NCBI RefSeq assembly: GCF_964033635.1
Contig: NZ_OZ035533.1
Coordinates: forward strand, 5,861,001 to 5,925,000
Reading direction: 5' to 3'
Length of the DNA stretch: 64,000 bases
Source of the DNA: Chitinophaga sp. MM2321
Lineage (GTDB): Bacteria > Bacteroidota > Bacteroidia > Chitinophagales > Chitinophagaceae
Shown: positions 43,580 through 52,482 of the stretch, in pieces
Layout: every line of letters starts with the position of its first letter
How positions within the stretch are numbered: position 1 is the first letter of the stretch
Made by a program: the position numbers and the translations under genes
Notes under the pieces: generated by a model
What the model was told of the DNA's origin: nothing
What the model saw: only the letters and a program-made list of their open reading frames with translations
Databases searched by the model: none

Positions 43580-45034
43580 ATGTATCAATATATCAGGAGC
43601 TGGGCATTCTGGCTGATTTTTATAGTAGTATCCAATTCATTAACACGCTGCGCCAACATTGTGCCGCCAAGCGGAGGGCCGCGTGACAGTCTGCCGCCGG
43701 TGCTGCTGGCAGTAAATCCAAAGGATTCCTCCCTGCATTTCAAAAGCAAAAAGGTGTCTTTTGTATTCGATGAATATGTGGAACTGGATAATGTAAACGA
43801 TAAGCTGATTGTATCACCTACCCTGAAACGTACACCGGTTGTACTGGCGAAGCTGCATACGGTAACCATGGAAATCAGGGATACCCTCCAGGAAAACACC
43901 ACTTATACCTTCAACTTTGCAGATGCCATCCGTGATATCAACGAACGTAATATTGTACTGGACTTCCAGTATGTAGTATCTACCGGCGACTATCTCGATA
44001 GCTTGCAGGTAACAGGGCACCTTATCAATGCCGAATCCGGCCGGATGGACAGCAACGTGGCCGTGATGCTGTACAGGGGCCACGAAGACTCCATTGTAAC
44101 AAAGGAGAAACCTGTTTATTACGCTAAAACAAAAGGTGATGGCTCTTTCCGCTTTAAAAATATTGCGCCCGGCACCTACAAAATATTTGCCCTGAAAGAA
44201 GAAGACCGCGATCTCCAATACAATCAGCCTACGGAGTTGATTGCTTTTGTGGAAGCGCCGATAGTTCTGAAGGAAACAAACCTGGCAGACGTAAATATGC
44301 TACTGTTTATGGAAACAGATAGTACTATAAAACCACCACCAGAGCCAATTGACTCAGCCGACATAGAAGAAATTCCGGAAGAAAAGAAAAAGAAGCTGCC
44401 CAAGCTGCAGGTAACACCCACATTGGAAGGCGGCATGCAGGAACTCCCTTCCCCCATGCGCCTCACCTTTAACCTCCCGCTGAGAACACTGGACAGCGCC
44501 AGGATGATCCTGGGTGAAGACAGCACCTTTACACCGGTTACCTTTACCAGCAACATGGATTCCACCCATACCAAACTGTCGCTGGATTATCCATGGAAGG
44601 AGGGCATGCCTTACCGCCTGGTCATCCCTAAAGATGCCGCCACGGATACCGCAGGCCAACAACTGGCAAAGCCTGATACCATTAGTTTCAAAACTAAAAA
44701 ATCCAGCGACTACGCCATCTTTGGCGTTACGCTGAAAGTCAGTGACAGTACCCTTCATGCCATCGATAACGATTCCATGCACTATGTAATACAACTGGTG
44801 CAGGATAAAACAATAAAGTATTCCGGGGAAGCTATTAATGGGAGCTGGCTTCAGAAATTTATTACACCGGGAGAATACGAAGTAAGGGTGCTCCTGGATA
44901 CCAACGGTAACGGCAAATGGGACCGCGGCGTGTATTTCAAGAACCCCAAGAAGCAACCCGAGCGCGTCATACTGCTTCCCGGCAAACAGAACCTGAAGGC
45001 ATACTGGTCCGTAAAACCAACAATAGAAATATAA
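43580..45034 (+). CDS. Lipoprotein with SbsA-type Ig-like domains
   Basis: 484 residues from the ATG at 43580 (an upstream ATG at 43535 adds 15 residues before the signal). Lipobox TRC, and mature start CANIVPPSGGPRDSLPPVLL, the hallmark of a Bacteroidota family. Big_5 domain at about 40-130 (KKVSFVFDEYVELDNVNDKLIVSP), a carboxypeptidase-regulatory-like strand domain at about 145-235 (GSFRFKNIAPGTYKIFALKE), then a second Big_5 domain and the end PGEYEVRVLLDTNGNGKWD. Cell-surface role, function unknown. Confidence 0.85.
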   Translation: MYQYIRSWAFWLIFIVVSNSLTRCANIVPPSGGPRDSLPPVLLAVNPKDSSLHFKSKKVSFVFDEYVELDNVNDKLIVSPTLKRTPVVLAKLHTVTMEIRDTLQENTTYTFNFADAIRDINERNIVLDFQYVVSTGDYLDSLQVTGHLINAESGRMDSNVAVMLYRGHEDSIVTKEKPVYYAKTKGDGSFRFKNIAPGTYKIFALKEEDRDLQYNQPTELIAFVEAPIVLKETNLADVNMLLFMETDSTIKPPPEPIDSADIEEIPEEKKKKLPKLQVTPTLEGGMQELPSPMRLTFNLPLRTLDSARMILGEDSTFTPVTFTSNMDSTHTKLSLDYPWKEGMPYRLVIPKDAATDTAGQQLAKPDTISFKTKKSSDYAIFGVTLKVSDSTLHAIDNDSMHYVIQLVQDKTIKYSGEAINGSWLQKFITPGEYEVRVLLDTNGNGKWDRGVYFKNPKKQPERVILLPGKQNLKAYWSVKPTIEI

Positions 45035-45035
45035 A

Positions 45036-45065
45036 ATATTGCAGCCGCTACCCCGGCTGCAATAT
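45036..45065 (+). terminator. Perfect 12-bp hairpin next to the recR promoter
   Basis: ATATTGCAGCCG (45036-45047) / CGGCTGCAATAT (45054-45065), loop CTACCC. It lies directly after the Ig-like gene and ends 3 bp before the recR -7 box. No T-run, so a regulatory role is equally possible. Confidence 0.6.
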
Positions 45066-45068
45066 CCC

Positions 45069-45076
45069 TAACTTTG
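45069..45076 (+). promoter_or_regulatory. -7 box TAACTTTG of recR
   Basis: Exact match, 4 bp before the recR ATG, so a transcript from here would have almost no leader. Confidence 0.55.
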
Positions 45077-45080
45077 CATT

Positions 45081-45698
45081 ATGGTATTTTCCTCTGCTCT
45101 GATAGAAAACGCAGTAAATGAATTCGCAAAATTGCCGGGCATCGGTAAAAAAACGGCGCTGCGACTGGTGTTGCATCTCCTCAAACAGGAAACAGCACAG
45201 GTACAGCTGTTTGGCGAAGTGATAGCCCGTATGCGCGAGCAGATCCGGTTCTGTAAAGTATGTCACAACGTGTCTGATGAAGAAGTGTGCAGTATCTGTA
45301 GTAACCATGCGCGGCAACAGCAGGTGGTATGCGTGGTGGAAAGCATCCGCGATGTAATGGCCATTGAAAACACGCAGCAGTTCAATGGTTTATACCATGT
45401 ACTGGGCGGCATTATCTCTCCTATTGACGGTATCGGTCCTGATCAGCTGAATATTCATTCCCTGGTAGAAAGAGTACAGCAGCAGGGAGTAGAAGAAGTG
45501 ATCATGGCATTAAGTCCAACTATTGAAGGAGATACCACTATTTACTATCTCTCTAAAAAGCTAAAAGAATACCCCGTAAAAATAACTACAATAGCCCGCG
45601 GCATTGCCTTTGGAGGAGAACTCGAATATGCTGACGAAATGACTTTAGCGCGCTCCATTTCGAACCGGCTACCATTGGAGAACTATGTTAAACAATAA
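45081..45698 (+). CDS. recR: Recombination mediator RecR
   Basis: 205 residues. HhH at about 5-40 (LIENAVNEFAKLPGIGKKTALRLVLHLL), zinc finger C57-C60, C69-C72 type (FCKVCHNVSDEEVCSICSN), then the Toprim domain (VVCVVESIRDVMAIENTQQFNGLYHVLGG) and Walker-like end IARGIAFGGELEYADEMTLARS. It works with RecF and RecO to load RecA on gapped DNA. Palindrome B starts three bases after the stop. Confidence 0.97.
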   Translation: MVFSSALIENAVNEFAKLPGIGKKTALRLVLHLLKQETAQVQLFGEVIARMREQIRFCKVCHNVSDEEVCSICSNHARQQQVVCVVESIRDVMAIENTQQFNGLYHVLGGIISPIDGIGPDQLNIHSLVERVQQQGVEEVIMALSPTIEGDTTIYYLSKKLKEYPVKITTIARGIAFGGELEYADEMTLARSISNRLPLENYVKQ

Positions 45699-45700
45699 AC

Positions 45701-45815
45701 ATTTAGGTATTTTCTGATTTACGAATTTAGGAATTTAAAATGCAGCGGAGATCACCCTATAGGCTTCCGCTGCATTTTAAATTCCTAAATTCGTAAATCA
45801 AAAAAATACCTAAAT
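45701..45815. repeat. Long palindrome B (GCAGCG core family)
   Basis: Inner 35 bp perfect (TGATTTACGAATTTAGGAAT to GCAGCGGA), outer ATTTAGGTATTTT matched too, one indel. Loop about 13 nt. Begins 3 bp after the recR stop. Confidence 0.93.
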
Positions 45816-45820
45816 AAAAT

Positions 45821-45842
45821 ACGGGCGTTGAATAACGCCCGT
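45821..45842. terminator. Bidirectional terminator
   Basis: ACGGGCGTT / AACGCCCGT, loop GAAT. T-rich on the plus side (CTTCGTTT) and ATTTTATTT on the minus strand. Closes recR and the minus-strand micro-operon. Confidence 0.8.
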
Positions 45843-45878
45843 CTTCGTTTAACCTGTAATTCCACGTTATGAAAAGGT

Positions 45879-46103
45879 TCAGTGCGCATCCTTTTCGGGA
45901 TGGCCCTGTAATGTTGTATGATTGGTTATTGACTGTTGATCTTGTTCTTGTTGCAATGCTTTCCAGCGTTGCATTTCATATTTATTCAGGAAACACACTT
46001 TAAAAACTTCCGCTGTATTCCCGTCATTTGCTCCGGGCACGGGGTGTAAACCCAGATTAGCCAGGTGCGCACGCAAGGCGTGGATATGTTTTGAAATGGT
46101 CAT
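45879..46103 (-). CDS. Small soluble protein of unknown function
   Basis: 74 residues. Helix at about 5-17 (KHIHALRAHLANLG), the turn LHPVPGANDGNTAEVFKV, another helix from about 40 (NKYEMQRWKALQQEQDQ) and a polar tail ending GHPEKDAH. No recognised family. It starts 51 bp after the stop of the Cys-rich peptide on the same strand and ends near the bidirectional terminator, so they share one transcript. It may be a partner or immunity protein for the peptide. Could also be spurious, but promoter and terminator both support transcription. Confidence 0.55.
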   Translation of the reverse strand: MTISKHIHALRAHLANLGLHPVPGANDGNTAEVFKVCFLNKYEMQRWKALQQEQDQQSITNHTTLQGHPEKDAH

Positions 46104-46154
46104 GTCAGACTTGTTTTGTTGTAATAAAATGGAGAAGAACTAATGACGAAACTG

Positions 46155-46253
46155 TTAATTGCACTTACAGCAATACCCCGAAGGGCAGCAGGCATACGGC
46201 TGGTGGAGCGCCATGGCCGGGTTTATGAGCAGATTTAAATCATTTTGTTGCAT
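46155..46253 (-). CDS. 32-residue Cys-rich micropeptide, candidate RiPP or metal-binding peptide
   Basis: Starts MQQNDLNLLINPAMALHQ and ends PYACCPSGYCCKCN: five cysteines in the last 12 residues, none before. The layout (neutral 20-residue head, compact Cys tail) is that of a RiPP leader and core, or of a tiny metallothionein. A strong Bacteroidota promoter lies 20 bp upstream, with the expected start point about 15 nt before the ATG. The 74-residue gene follows. Too short for most gene callers. No modifying enzyme is adjacent. Confidence 0.6.
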   Translation of the reverse strand: MQQNDLNLLINPAMALHQPYACCPSGYCCKCN

Positions 46254-46273
46254 GGTGTCTTTCTATTACCCTA

Positions 46274-46306
46274 CAAATATAGTAGACTTTATAGGTTTCA
46301 GCCAAA
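46274..46306 (-). promoter_or_regulatory. Promoter of the Cys-rich peptide gene
   Basis: On the minus strand TTTG (46306-46303), 21-bp spacer, TATATTTG (46281-46274). Both boxes exact. Confidence 0.8.
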
Positions 46307-46445
46307 TAAAATTACGCGTATAGATAAAATCTATATCACTGGCGCGTTTAATCATTTTAGAAATTAATCGATCAAAAGCGGTCAAATATCCGCCAACCGG
46401 CTAAACAGCCAAATTTCAAATAGCCGGATTCATCTGGGAAAGTGT

Positions 46446-46453
46446 TACATTTG
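46446..46453 (+). promoter_or_regulatory. -7 box TACATTTG of metH
   Basis: Exact match; predicted transcription start a few bases before the leader pseudoknot at 46463. Confidence 0.6.
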
Positions 46454-46462
46454 CATCATTGT

Positions 46463-46522
46463 ACAGGGTGGATTTGTTTATTGTTCGACCCTGTTATGCT
46501 ACTTAAACAGCAACTAATAAAC
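46463..46522 (+). promoter_or_regulatory. SAM-II-like riboswitch candidate in the metH leader
   Basis: P1: ACAGGGT (46463-46469) / ACCCTGT (46488-46494). The loop begins GGATTTG, and GTTTATT (46476-46482) pairs with AATAAAC (46516-46522) as an H-type pseudoknot. The 3' part has TTAAACAGC and ACTAAT, close to the SAM-II elements TTAAACA and GCTAAA. The pseudoknot ends 12 bp before the ATG, so SAM binding would hide the start of translation. Comparison made from memory. Confidence 0.6.
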
Positions 46523-46534
46523 GACCTTAAAATC

Positions 46535-47551
46535 ATGAAATCTTTACAAGACTGCGCAAATGAGCGCGTACTCATCATCGATGGTGCCATGGGTACCATG
46601 ATCCAACGATACCAACTCCAGGAAGCAGACTACAGGGGAACCCGCTTTGCCGATTATCCGAGTGATCTTAAAGGCAACAATGATCTTCTCAGTCTTACCC
46701 AACCTCAGATTATAGCAGCCATCCACAAAGAATACCTGGAAGCAGGCGCTGATATTATTGAAACCAATACTTTCAGTAGTACCACTATTGCGATGGCCGA
46801 CTATGATATGCAGGCACTGGCTTACGAGATGAACATAGCGGCGGCCCGTATCGCCAAGAAAGTGGCGGCTGAATACACAGCAAAAAATCCTGATAAACCC
46901 CGCTTCGTAGCAGGCGCCATCGGTCCGTTAAATAAAACATTGTCGCTTTCCCCGGATGTAAACAACCCCGGCTTCCGCTCTGTTTCCTTTGACGAAGTGG
47001 CTACCGCTTATGAAGAACAGATCAAAGGGCTGTCAGAGGGCGGTGTAGATATCCTCCTGATAGAAACTATTTTTGATACGTTGAACTGCAAGGCGGCGAT
47101 ATATGCGATTAAAAAGTATTTCAGGGAATCCGGTAAGCCTGAATTGCCGGTGATGATTTCCGGTACTATCACAGATGCCTCCGGCAGAACACTGAGCGGA
47201 CAAACACTCGAAGCCTTTTATATTTCCGTGATGCATGCCAATCCATTCTCCATCGGCCTTAACTGCGCACTGGGTGGTCAGCAGATGCGTCCTTATATTG
47301 AGGAACTCTCCAACATAGCAAGCTGCTATGTTAGCTGCTACCCCAACGCCGGTTTGCCAAATGCTTTTGGTGAATATGATGAAGAACCGGAAGATACCGC
47401 CTGCATTATTGAAGACTTTGCGGCATCGGGCTTTGTGAACATTGTAGGTGGCTGCTGCGGCACCACCCCTGATCATATCCGCCATATTGTAGCACATGTG
47501 AAAACGATCAAGCCACGCGAAAGGCCGGTACTGGCCGCAGCAATGGCATAA
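46535..47551 (+). CDS. metH: Methionine synthase, homocysteine-binding subunit
   Basis: 338 residues from the ATG at 46535. The longer frame from 46442 would start inside the promoter. Homocysteine methyltransferase domain with [27 protein letters not shown], the zinc ligands GLNCALGG and [11 protein letters not shown]. Only the N-terminal module of MetH is present; the rest is in the next gene, 45 bp away. It catalyses transfer of the methyl from methylcobalamin to homocysteine. The leader suggests control by SAM. Confidence 0.93.
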   Translation: MKSLQDCANERVLIIDGAMGTMIQRYQLQEADYRGTRFADYPSDLKGNNDLLSLTQPQIIAAIHKEYLEAGADIIETNTFSSTTIAMADYDMQALAYEMNIAAARIAKKVAAEYTAKNPDKPRFVAGAIGPLNKTLSLSPDVNNPGFRSVSFDEVATAYEEQIKGLSEGGVDILLIETIFDTLNCKAAIYAIKKYFRESGKPELPVMISGTITDASGRTLSGQTLEAFYISVMHANPFSIGLNCALGGQQMRPYIEELSNIASCYVSCYPNAGLPNAFGEYDEEPEDTACIIEDFAASGFVNIVGGCCGTTPDHIRHIVAHVKTIKPRERPVLAAAMA

Positions 47552-47596
47552 ATAAATGTGGAAAGGTTTTCTTTTTAATTCCGACTAACATCAATC

Positions 47597-50368
47597 ATGA
47601 GCGTAACCACCATCGACAATACAGCAATTATTAATGACCCCATTGGTACAGACAATGAACAGCATCGGGTCATCAAACCCTTTATGCGACTCAGCGGTCT
47701 GGAACCACTGGTTGTGCGCCCTGAAACCAACTTCATTAACGTAGGAGAACGCACCAACGTAACCGGCTCCAAGAAATTTGCCCGCCTCGTCCGGGAAGGC
47801 CACTACGAAGAAGCACTATCCGTTGCCCGTCAACAGGTTGAAAGCGGTGCACAGATCCTGGATGTAAACATGGACGATGCGCTGCTCGACGGCGAACTGG
47901 CCATGGCTACCTTCCTCAAACTGGTAGCTGCCGAACCGGATATTTCCCGGATACCTGTCATGATCGACTCCAGTAAGTTCAGCGTGATTGAAGCAGGACT
48001 GAAATGTGTACAGGGCAAATGCGTGGTTAACTCCATCAGCTTAAAGGAAGGAGAAGCCAAATTCATTGAGCAGGCCCAGATCTGTAAAAGCTATGGCGCC
48101 GCAGTGGTGGTCATGGCATTTGATGAACACGGACAGGCAGATACAGAAGATAAACGTGTGAGCTTCAGCCACCGTGCATATAAAATATTGACAGAAGTAG
48201 TAGGCTACGATCCGCAGGACATCATTTTTGATCCTAACATCTTCGCCATTGCTACAGGAATTGAAGAACATAACAACTACGCCGTAGAATTTATCAACGC
48301 CACACGCCGCATCAAAGCACTGATGCCGCTGGTGAAGATAAGTGGTGGTGTAAGTAACGTGTCGTTTTCCTTCCGGGGAAATGAAACGGTACGCGAAGCC
48401 ATGCACTCCGTATTCCTGTATCATGCCATCAAAGCTGGCATGGACATGGGTATTGTGAATGCCGGCATGTTACAGATCTACGACGATATTGAACCTAACC
48501 TGCGCGACCTTTGTGAAGATGCCATCCTGAACCGCAGGGATGATGCTACAGAACGCCTGATCCAGTTTGCCGAAACCGTAAAGGCCAAAGGCAAAGTGAT
48601 TGAAAAAGACGAATCCTGGCGCCTGGGCACGGTAGAAGAAAGACTCAGCCACGCACTCGTAAACGGTATCACAGATTATATTGATGGTGATACAGAAGAA
48701 GCCCGGCTGAAATATCCGCGTCCGCTGGAAGTGATCGAAGGCCCTCTCATGGATGGTATGAACATCGTAGGTAACCTGTTTGGCACCGGTAAGATGTTCT
48801 TACCACAGGTGGTAAAGAGCGCCCGTGTGATGAAAAAATCCGTTGCCATCCTGACTCCCTACATCGAGGAAGAAAAATTACGCAACCAGGCAGAATTTGG
48901 TGGTGAGATCAAATCCGCCGGCAAGATCCTGCTCGCCACCGTAAAAGGCGATGTACACGATATCGGTAAAAACATTGTAGGTGTGGTACTGGCCTGTAAC
49001 GGCTATGAGATCGTTGACCTTGGTGTAATGGTACCCGCAGAAAAAATATTACAGACAGCCAGACAGGAGAAAGTAGATATTATTGGACTGAGCGGATTAA
49101 TTACACCCAGCCTGGATGAAATGGTACACGTGGCCCGTGAGCTGAAAAGGCAGGAATTTGACATCCCCCTCATCATTGGAGGCGCCACTACCTCCCGCAC
49201 CCATACAGCGGTTAAAATAGCCCAGGAATACGCACACGGGGTAGTACACGTATTGGACGCTTCCCGCAGCGTAACCGTTACCGGCAGCTTGCTTAACCAG
49301 GCACTGAAAAAAGATTTCCTGAAAAATGTACAGGCGGAATATCATAAACTAAATGAAGCTTTCAAGAATAAAAAACAGACCAAACAATACCTCACCGTTG
49401 CAGCCGCACAGCAGAATAAAACAGCTATCGACTGGGACGCTTTCACACCGGTTAAACCAACGTTTACCGGCATAAAGAAATTTGAAGATTACGATCTCGG
49501 AGAGATAGCGAAATATATAGACTGGCAACCTTTCTTCATTGCATGGGAGCTACATGGTAAGTTCCCACAGATCCTCACAGATGAACTGGTTGGTAAAGAA
49601 GCCACCCGCCTGTATAATGAGGCAAAGGAACTGCTGAACAAAGTCATCAAAGAAAAATGGCTGGGCGCCAATGCCGTTATCGGTATTTTCCCTGCCAACG
49701 CCATTGCACCTGATACCATCCAGGTTACACCTGAACAGGCAGACATTGCGCCGGTGAAACTGGAATTCCTGCGTCAGCAGGTAAAGAAAGCACCGGGCCA
49801 GCCCAACCTGTCGCTCGCCGATTTTATTGCACCGCAGGAAACCGGCAAACAGGATTATATCGGAGGCTTTGCTATTACTGCAGGTATCGGTATCGAAAAA
49901 TGGCTGGATAAATTTAAAGCAGAACATGATGACTATAACAGCATTATGCTGAAAGCATTGGCAGACAGGCTGGCAGAAGCATTCACGGAACTGATGCATG
50001 AACGTGTCCGTAAAGAGTTCTGGGGATATGCCAGCGACGAACGCCTGAGCAATGAAGCCCTGATCAAGGAAGAATACGCGGGTATCCGTCCGGCGCCAGG
50101 CTACCCTGCCTGTCCTGAACATACGGAAAAGTACAAGCTGTTCGACCTCCTGGATGCCACTAACAACACGGGTATCACCCTGACCGAATCACTGGCTATG
50201 TACCCTACAGCCGCCGTTAGCGGTTGGTATTTCGCCAATCCGCAGGCAAAATATTTCGGGCTGGGTAAAATAGAAAAAGACCAGGTGACCGACTATGCCG
50301 ACCGCAAAGGCTGGACAATAGAAGAAGCAGAGAAATGGCTGCGCCCTAACCTGGAATACGATATGTAA
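47597..50368 (+). CDS. metH: Methionine synthase, pterin/B12/activation subunit
   Basis: 923 residues. Pterin-binding domain about 25-330 ([20 protein letters not shown]), cobalamin cap and binding domain about 340-560 with [15 protein letters not shown] (DxHxxG, base-off B12), and AdoMet activation domain at about 600-920 ([19 protein letters not shown]). Together with the preceding gene it forms a full B12-dependent methionine synthase, split at the natural domain boundary. Palindrome C follows after 8 bp. Confidence 0.95.
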   Translation: MSVTTIDNTAIINDPIGTDNEQHRVIKPFMRLSGLEPLVVRPETNFINVGERTNVTGSKKFARLVREGHYEEALSVARQQVESGAQILDVNMDDALLDGELAMATFLKLVAAEPDISRIPVMIDSSKFSVIEAGLKCVQGKCVVNSISLKEGEAKFIEQAQICKSYGAAVVVMAFDEHGQADTEDKRVSFSHRAYKILTEVVGYDPQDIIFDPNIFAIATGIEEHNNYAVEFINATRRIKALMPLVKISGGVSNVSFSFRGNETVREAMHSVFLYHAIKAGMDMGIVNAGMLQIYDDIEPNLRDLCEDAILNRRDDATERLIQFAETVKAKGKVIEKDESWRLGTVEERLSHALVNGITDYIDGDTEEARLKYPRPLEVIEGPLMDGMNIVGNLFGTGKMFLPQVVKSARVMKKSVAILTPYIEEEKLRNQAEFGGEIKSAGKILLATVKGDVHDIGKNIVGVVLACNGYEIVDLGVMVPAEKILQTARQEKVDIIGLSGLITPSLDEMVHVARELKRQEFDIPLIIGGATTSRTHTAVKIAQEYAHGVVHVLDASRSVTVTGSLLNQALKKDFLKNVQAEYHKLNEAFKNKKQTKQYLTVAAAQQNKTAIDWDAFTPVKPTFTGIKKFEDYDLGEIAKYIDWQPFFIAWELHGKFPQILTDELVGKEATRLYNEAKELLNKVIKEKWLGANAVIGIFPANAIAPDTIQVTPEQADIAPVKLEFLRQQVKKAPGQPNLSLADFIAPQETGKQDYIGGFAITAGIGIEKWLDKFKAEHDDYNSIMLKALADRLAEAFTELMHERVRKEFWGYASDERLSNEALIKEEYAGIRPAPGYPACPEHTEKYKLFDLLDATNNTGITLTESLAMYPTAAVSGWYFANPQAKYFGLGKIEKDQVTDYADRKGWTIEEAEKWLRPNLEYDM

Positions 50369-50376
50369 AATATTTT

Positions 50377-50486
50377 GGAATTTTTTGATTTAGGTATTTA
50401 ATAAAATGCAGCGGAGATCTACGCAAAAATCTTCGCTGCATTTTATTAAATACCTAAATTCGTACATCAAAAAATAACTAAATTCC
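50377..50486. repeat. Long palindrome C (GCAGCG core family)
   Basis: Inner 26 bp perfect (ATTTAGGTATTTAATAAA to GCAGCG); loop shared with palindrome D (ATCTACGCAAAAATCTTCGC). The right arm has additional words and ends 3 bp before the xth ATG. Confidence 0.88.
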
Positions 50487-50489
50487 TAC

Positions 50490-51254
50490 ATGAGAATTGT
50501 CTCCTATAATGTAAACGGCCTGCGGTCTGCCATGACTAAGGGTTTCACCGAATGGCTCCAATCTGATCCTGCGGATGTTATCTGTTTGCAGGAAATCAAA
50601 GCACATCAGGAAAACGTCGACTTTCAGCAGTTTGAAAAACTGGGTTACGAACATTACTGGTATCCTGCACAGAAAAAAGGATATAGTGGTGTAGCAGTAC
50701 TGACCCGTATTAAGCCGGATCATGTACAATATGGTAACGGCCATATGCAGAGTGATACGGAAGGACGCTTTATCAGGCTTGATTTCGGGGATATTACCCT
50801 GATCAATACCTACTTCCCGTCTGGTACCAGCGGGGAGATCAGGCAAACCTACAAGTACCAGTGGCTGGATGAATTTTTCCTGTACCTCGATGAGTTGAAG
50901 AAAACAAGACCGAACCTGGTTGTTTGCGGGGATTATAACATCTGCCACAAACCTATTGATATCCATGATCCGGTGAGCAATAAAAATTCTACCGGTTTTC
51001 TGCCGGAAGAGCGCGCCTGGATGGACCGTTTCTTTGCCAGTGGCTTTGTAGACACCTTCCGGGAATTCAACCCCGATCCGCACCAGTACAGCTGGTGGAG
51101 CTTCCGGGCCAATGCCAGGAACAATAACAAGGGCTGGCGTATTGACTATATTAATGTAACTGCCCCCCTTAAAGAGAAGCTGAAACATGCCGCTATTTTT
51201 CAACAGATAAAGCATTCAGACCATTGCCCGGTGTTCCTGGAACTGGCGCTGTAG
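50490..51254 (+). CDS. xth: Exodeoxyribonuclease III (AP endonuclease)
   Basis: 254 residues, EEP fold. VSYNVNGLRS at the start, DVICLQEIKA (catalytic Glu), INTYFPSG, CGDYNICHKPIDIHDP (Asp/Asn), RIDYINVT and HSDHCPVF (catalytic His). It removes abasic sites and 3' blocks during base excision repair. The start codon is 3 bp after palindrome C. The start cannot lie further downstream because VSYNVNG is needed. Confidence 0.95.
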   Translation: MRIVSYNVNGLRSAMTKGFTEWLQSDPADVICLQEIKAHQENVDFQQFEKLGYEHYWYPAQKKGYSGVAVLTRIKPDHVQYGNGHMQSDTEGRFIRLDFGDITLINTYFPSGTSGEIRQTYKYQWLDEFFLYLDELKKTRPNLVVCGDYNICHKPIDIHDPVSNKNSTGFLPEERAWMDRFFASGFVDTFREFNPDPHQYSWWSFRANARNNNKGWRIDYINVTAPLKEKLKHAAIFQQIKHSDHCPVFLELAL

Positions 51255-51301
51255 CTATCTTCGCTCATATGTTGATATGAGTATTCAACTGCTGAAGTAC
51301 T

Positions 51302-51604
51302 ATGATCATTTATAATGTTACGGTAAAAGTGGCTACAGATACGCATTTGGAGTGGCTTTCATGGATGCGGGAAGAGCATATTCCGGCTATATTGCGGACC
51401 GGTCTTTTCCATGATTTCCGGATATGCAGACTGCTGGAACAGGACGACCAGGAAGGGCCGACCTATGCTATCCAGTACTTTACAGACAGCCTCGAAAACT
51501 ACAATACCTACCAGGAAGAGTATGCACAAGGCCTCCGGCAAAGAGGTTACGACCTGTTTGGCGACCGTTTTATTGCCTTTAATACGGTGATGCAGGTCGT
51601 ATAA
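51302..51604 (+). CDS. DUF4286 family protein
   Basis: 100 residues. Begins MIIYNVTVKVATDTHLEWLSWM and has REEHIPAILRTGLFHDFRICR and YAIQYFTDSLENYNTYQEEYA, the typical DUF4286 pattern (ferredoxin-like small fold). No biochemical role is known for this family. It starts 47 bp after xth, probably in the same transcript. Confidence 0.85.
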   Translation: MIIYNVTVKVATDTHLEWLSWMREEHIPAILRTGLFHDFRICRLLEQDDQEGPTYAIQYFTDSLENYNTYQEEYAQGLRQRGYDLFGDRFIAFNTVMQVV

Positions 51605-51920
51605 ACAAGGGTTCGCAATTATATTTATCCACAGGAAATTCACTATTTTCAAGGCATCTGGAGTTTGGTACAATACTTGGAAAGATGCTGCGTTAATAGT
51701 ATAAATACTGGCAAACACGCTAGGGCACAGGGTTTTATGTAATCCTGCTAAAGCATCACACTTTAGCATGCAAAAGACCAATCAGCTGTAACCGTTACCA
51801 GTAGCGTTTTTCAGCCGATAAAATTTTCTATAAAAAAGTTGTAAAAAATTTGGTAATCTGATAAAACGCGCTATATTTGCTCACATCAAACATTTTTTCA
51901 CTAGTTAAATCTTACTAACT
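51605..51920. other. Gap before the HU gene
   Basis: 316 bp. Holds one small hairpin (GCTAAAG/CTTTAGC, about 51748-51768) and the HU promoter. No gene seen. Confidence 0.5.
51849..51879 (+). promoter_or_regulatory. Promoter of the HU gene
   Basis: TTTG (51849-51852), 19-bp spacer, TATATTTG (51872-51879); 42 bp to the ATG. Confidence 0.85.
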
Positions 51921-52190
51921 ATGAACAAAGCCGAATTAATCGACAAGCTTGCTAAAGATGCAGCTATTACCAAAACCCAAGCTAATGAAGCTTTGGATTC
52001 TTTCACCAAAGCTGTTGCTGATACCTTGAAAAAAGGTGGCAAAGTAACTTTGGTAGGTTTCGGTACTTTCTCCGTTTCCAAACGTGCAGCACGTAACGGT
52101 AGAAACCCACAGACCGGTCAGATCATCAAGATCAAGGCTAAGAAAGTTGCTAAATTCAAAGCTGGTAAAGCTTTATCCGACAAGCTCTAA
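51921..52190 (+). CDS. hup: HU-family DNA-binding protein
   Basis: 89 residues, normal HU length. MNKAELIDKLAKDAAITKTQ, then the beta-ribbon GFGTFSVSKRAARNGRNPQTG with the intercalating Pro, and an IKIKAKKVAKFKAGKALSDKL end. It bends DNA and organises the nucleoid. Consensus promoter and a strong terminator suggest high expression. Confidence 0.97.
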   Translation: MNKAELIDKLAKDAAITKTQANEALDSFTKAVADTLKKGGKVTLVGFGTFSVSKRAARNGRNPQTGQIIKIKAKKVAKFKAGKALSDKL

Positions 52191-52210
52191 TCAGTTAGCA
52201 CAACTTATTC

Positions 52211-52245
52211 AAGCAAGGAACAATCATGTTTCTTGCTTTTTTTTT
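52211..52245 (+). terminator. Intrinsic terminator of the HU gene
   Basis: AAGCAAGGAAC / GTTTCTTGCTT (one mismatch), then nine or so T. Confidence 0.9.
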
Positions 52246-52342
52246 ATATCAAAGGCCCGGTAGCATACAATTTCAACGAATTACAGTAATTTGCAGCCAG
52301 ATAACATCATATTTAAAAACAACAAACTTCAAATTATTCGTT

Positions 52343-52480
52343 ATGGGCAGAGGAGATGTAAAAACCAAAAGAGGTAAAATCTTCAGTAAATCTTTCGGTA
52401 AAGTAAGACCAGCAAAAACAAAAAAAGCAGTTATTGCTAATGCTGCCGCCGCTAAAGCTAAAGCTGAACAAAAAGCATAA
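52343..52480 (+). CDS. 30S ribosomal protein bTHX
   Basis: 45 residues: MGRGDVKTKRGKIFSKSFGK, then an Ala/Lys-rich tail. The first 20 residues match the bTHX family signature (GDxKTxRGKI). It stabilises the 30S head. A longer in-frame start at 52226 would sit in the HU terminator and was rejected. Palindrome D begins 2 bp after the stop. Confidence 0.9.
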   Translation: MGRGDVKTKRGKIFSKSFGKVRPAKTKKAVIANAAAAKAKAEQKA

Positions 52481-52482
52481 AT

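Noticed and set aside
51605..51660. tRNA-like GGTTCG in the gap before the HU gene
   Set aside because: No cloverleaf or acceptor stem can be folded around it.
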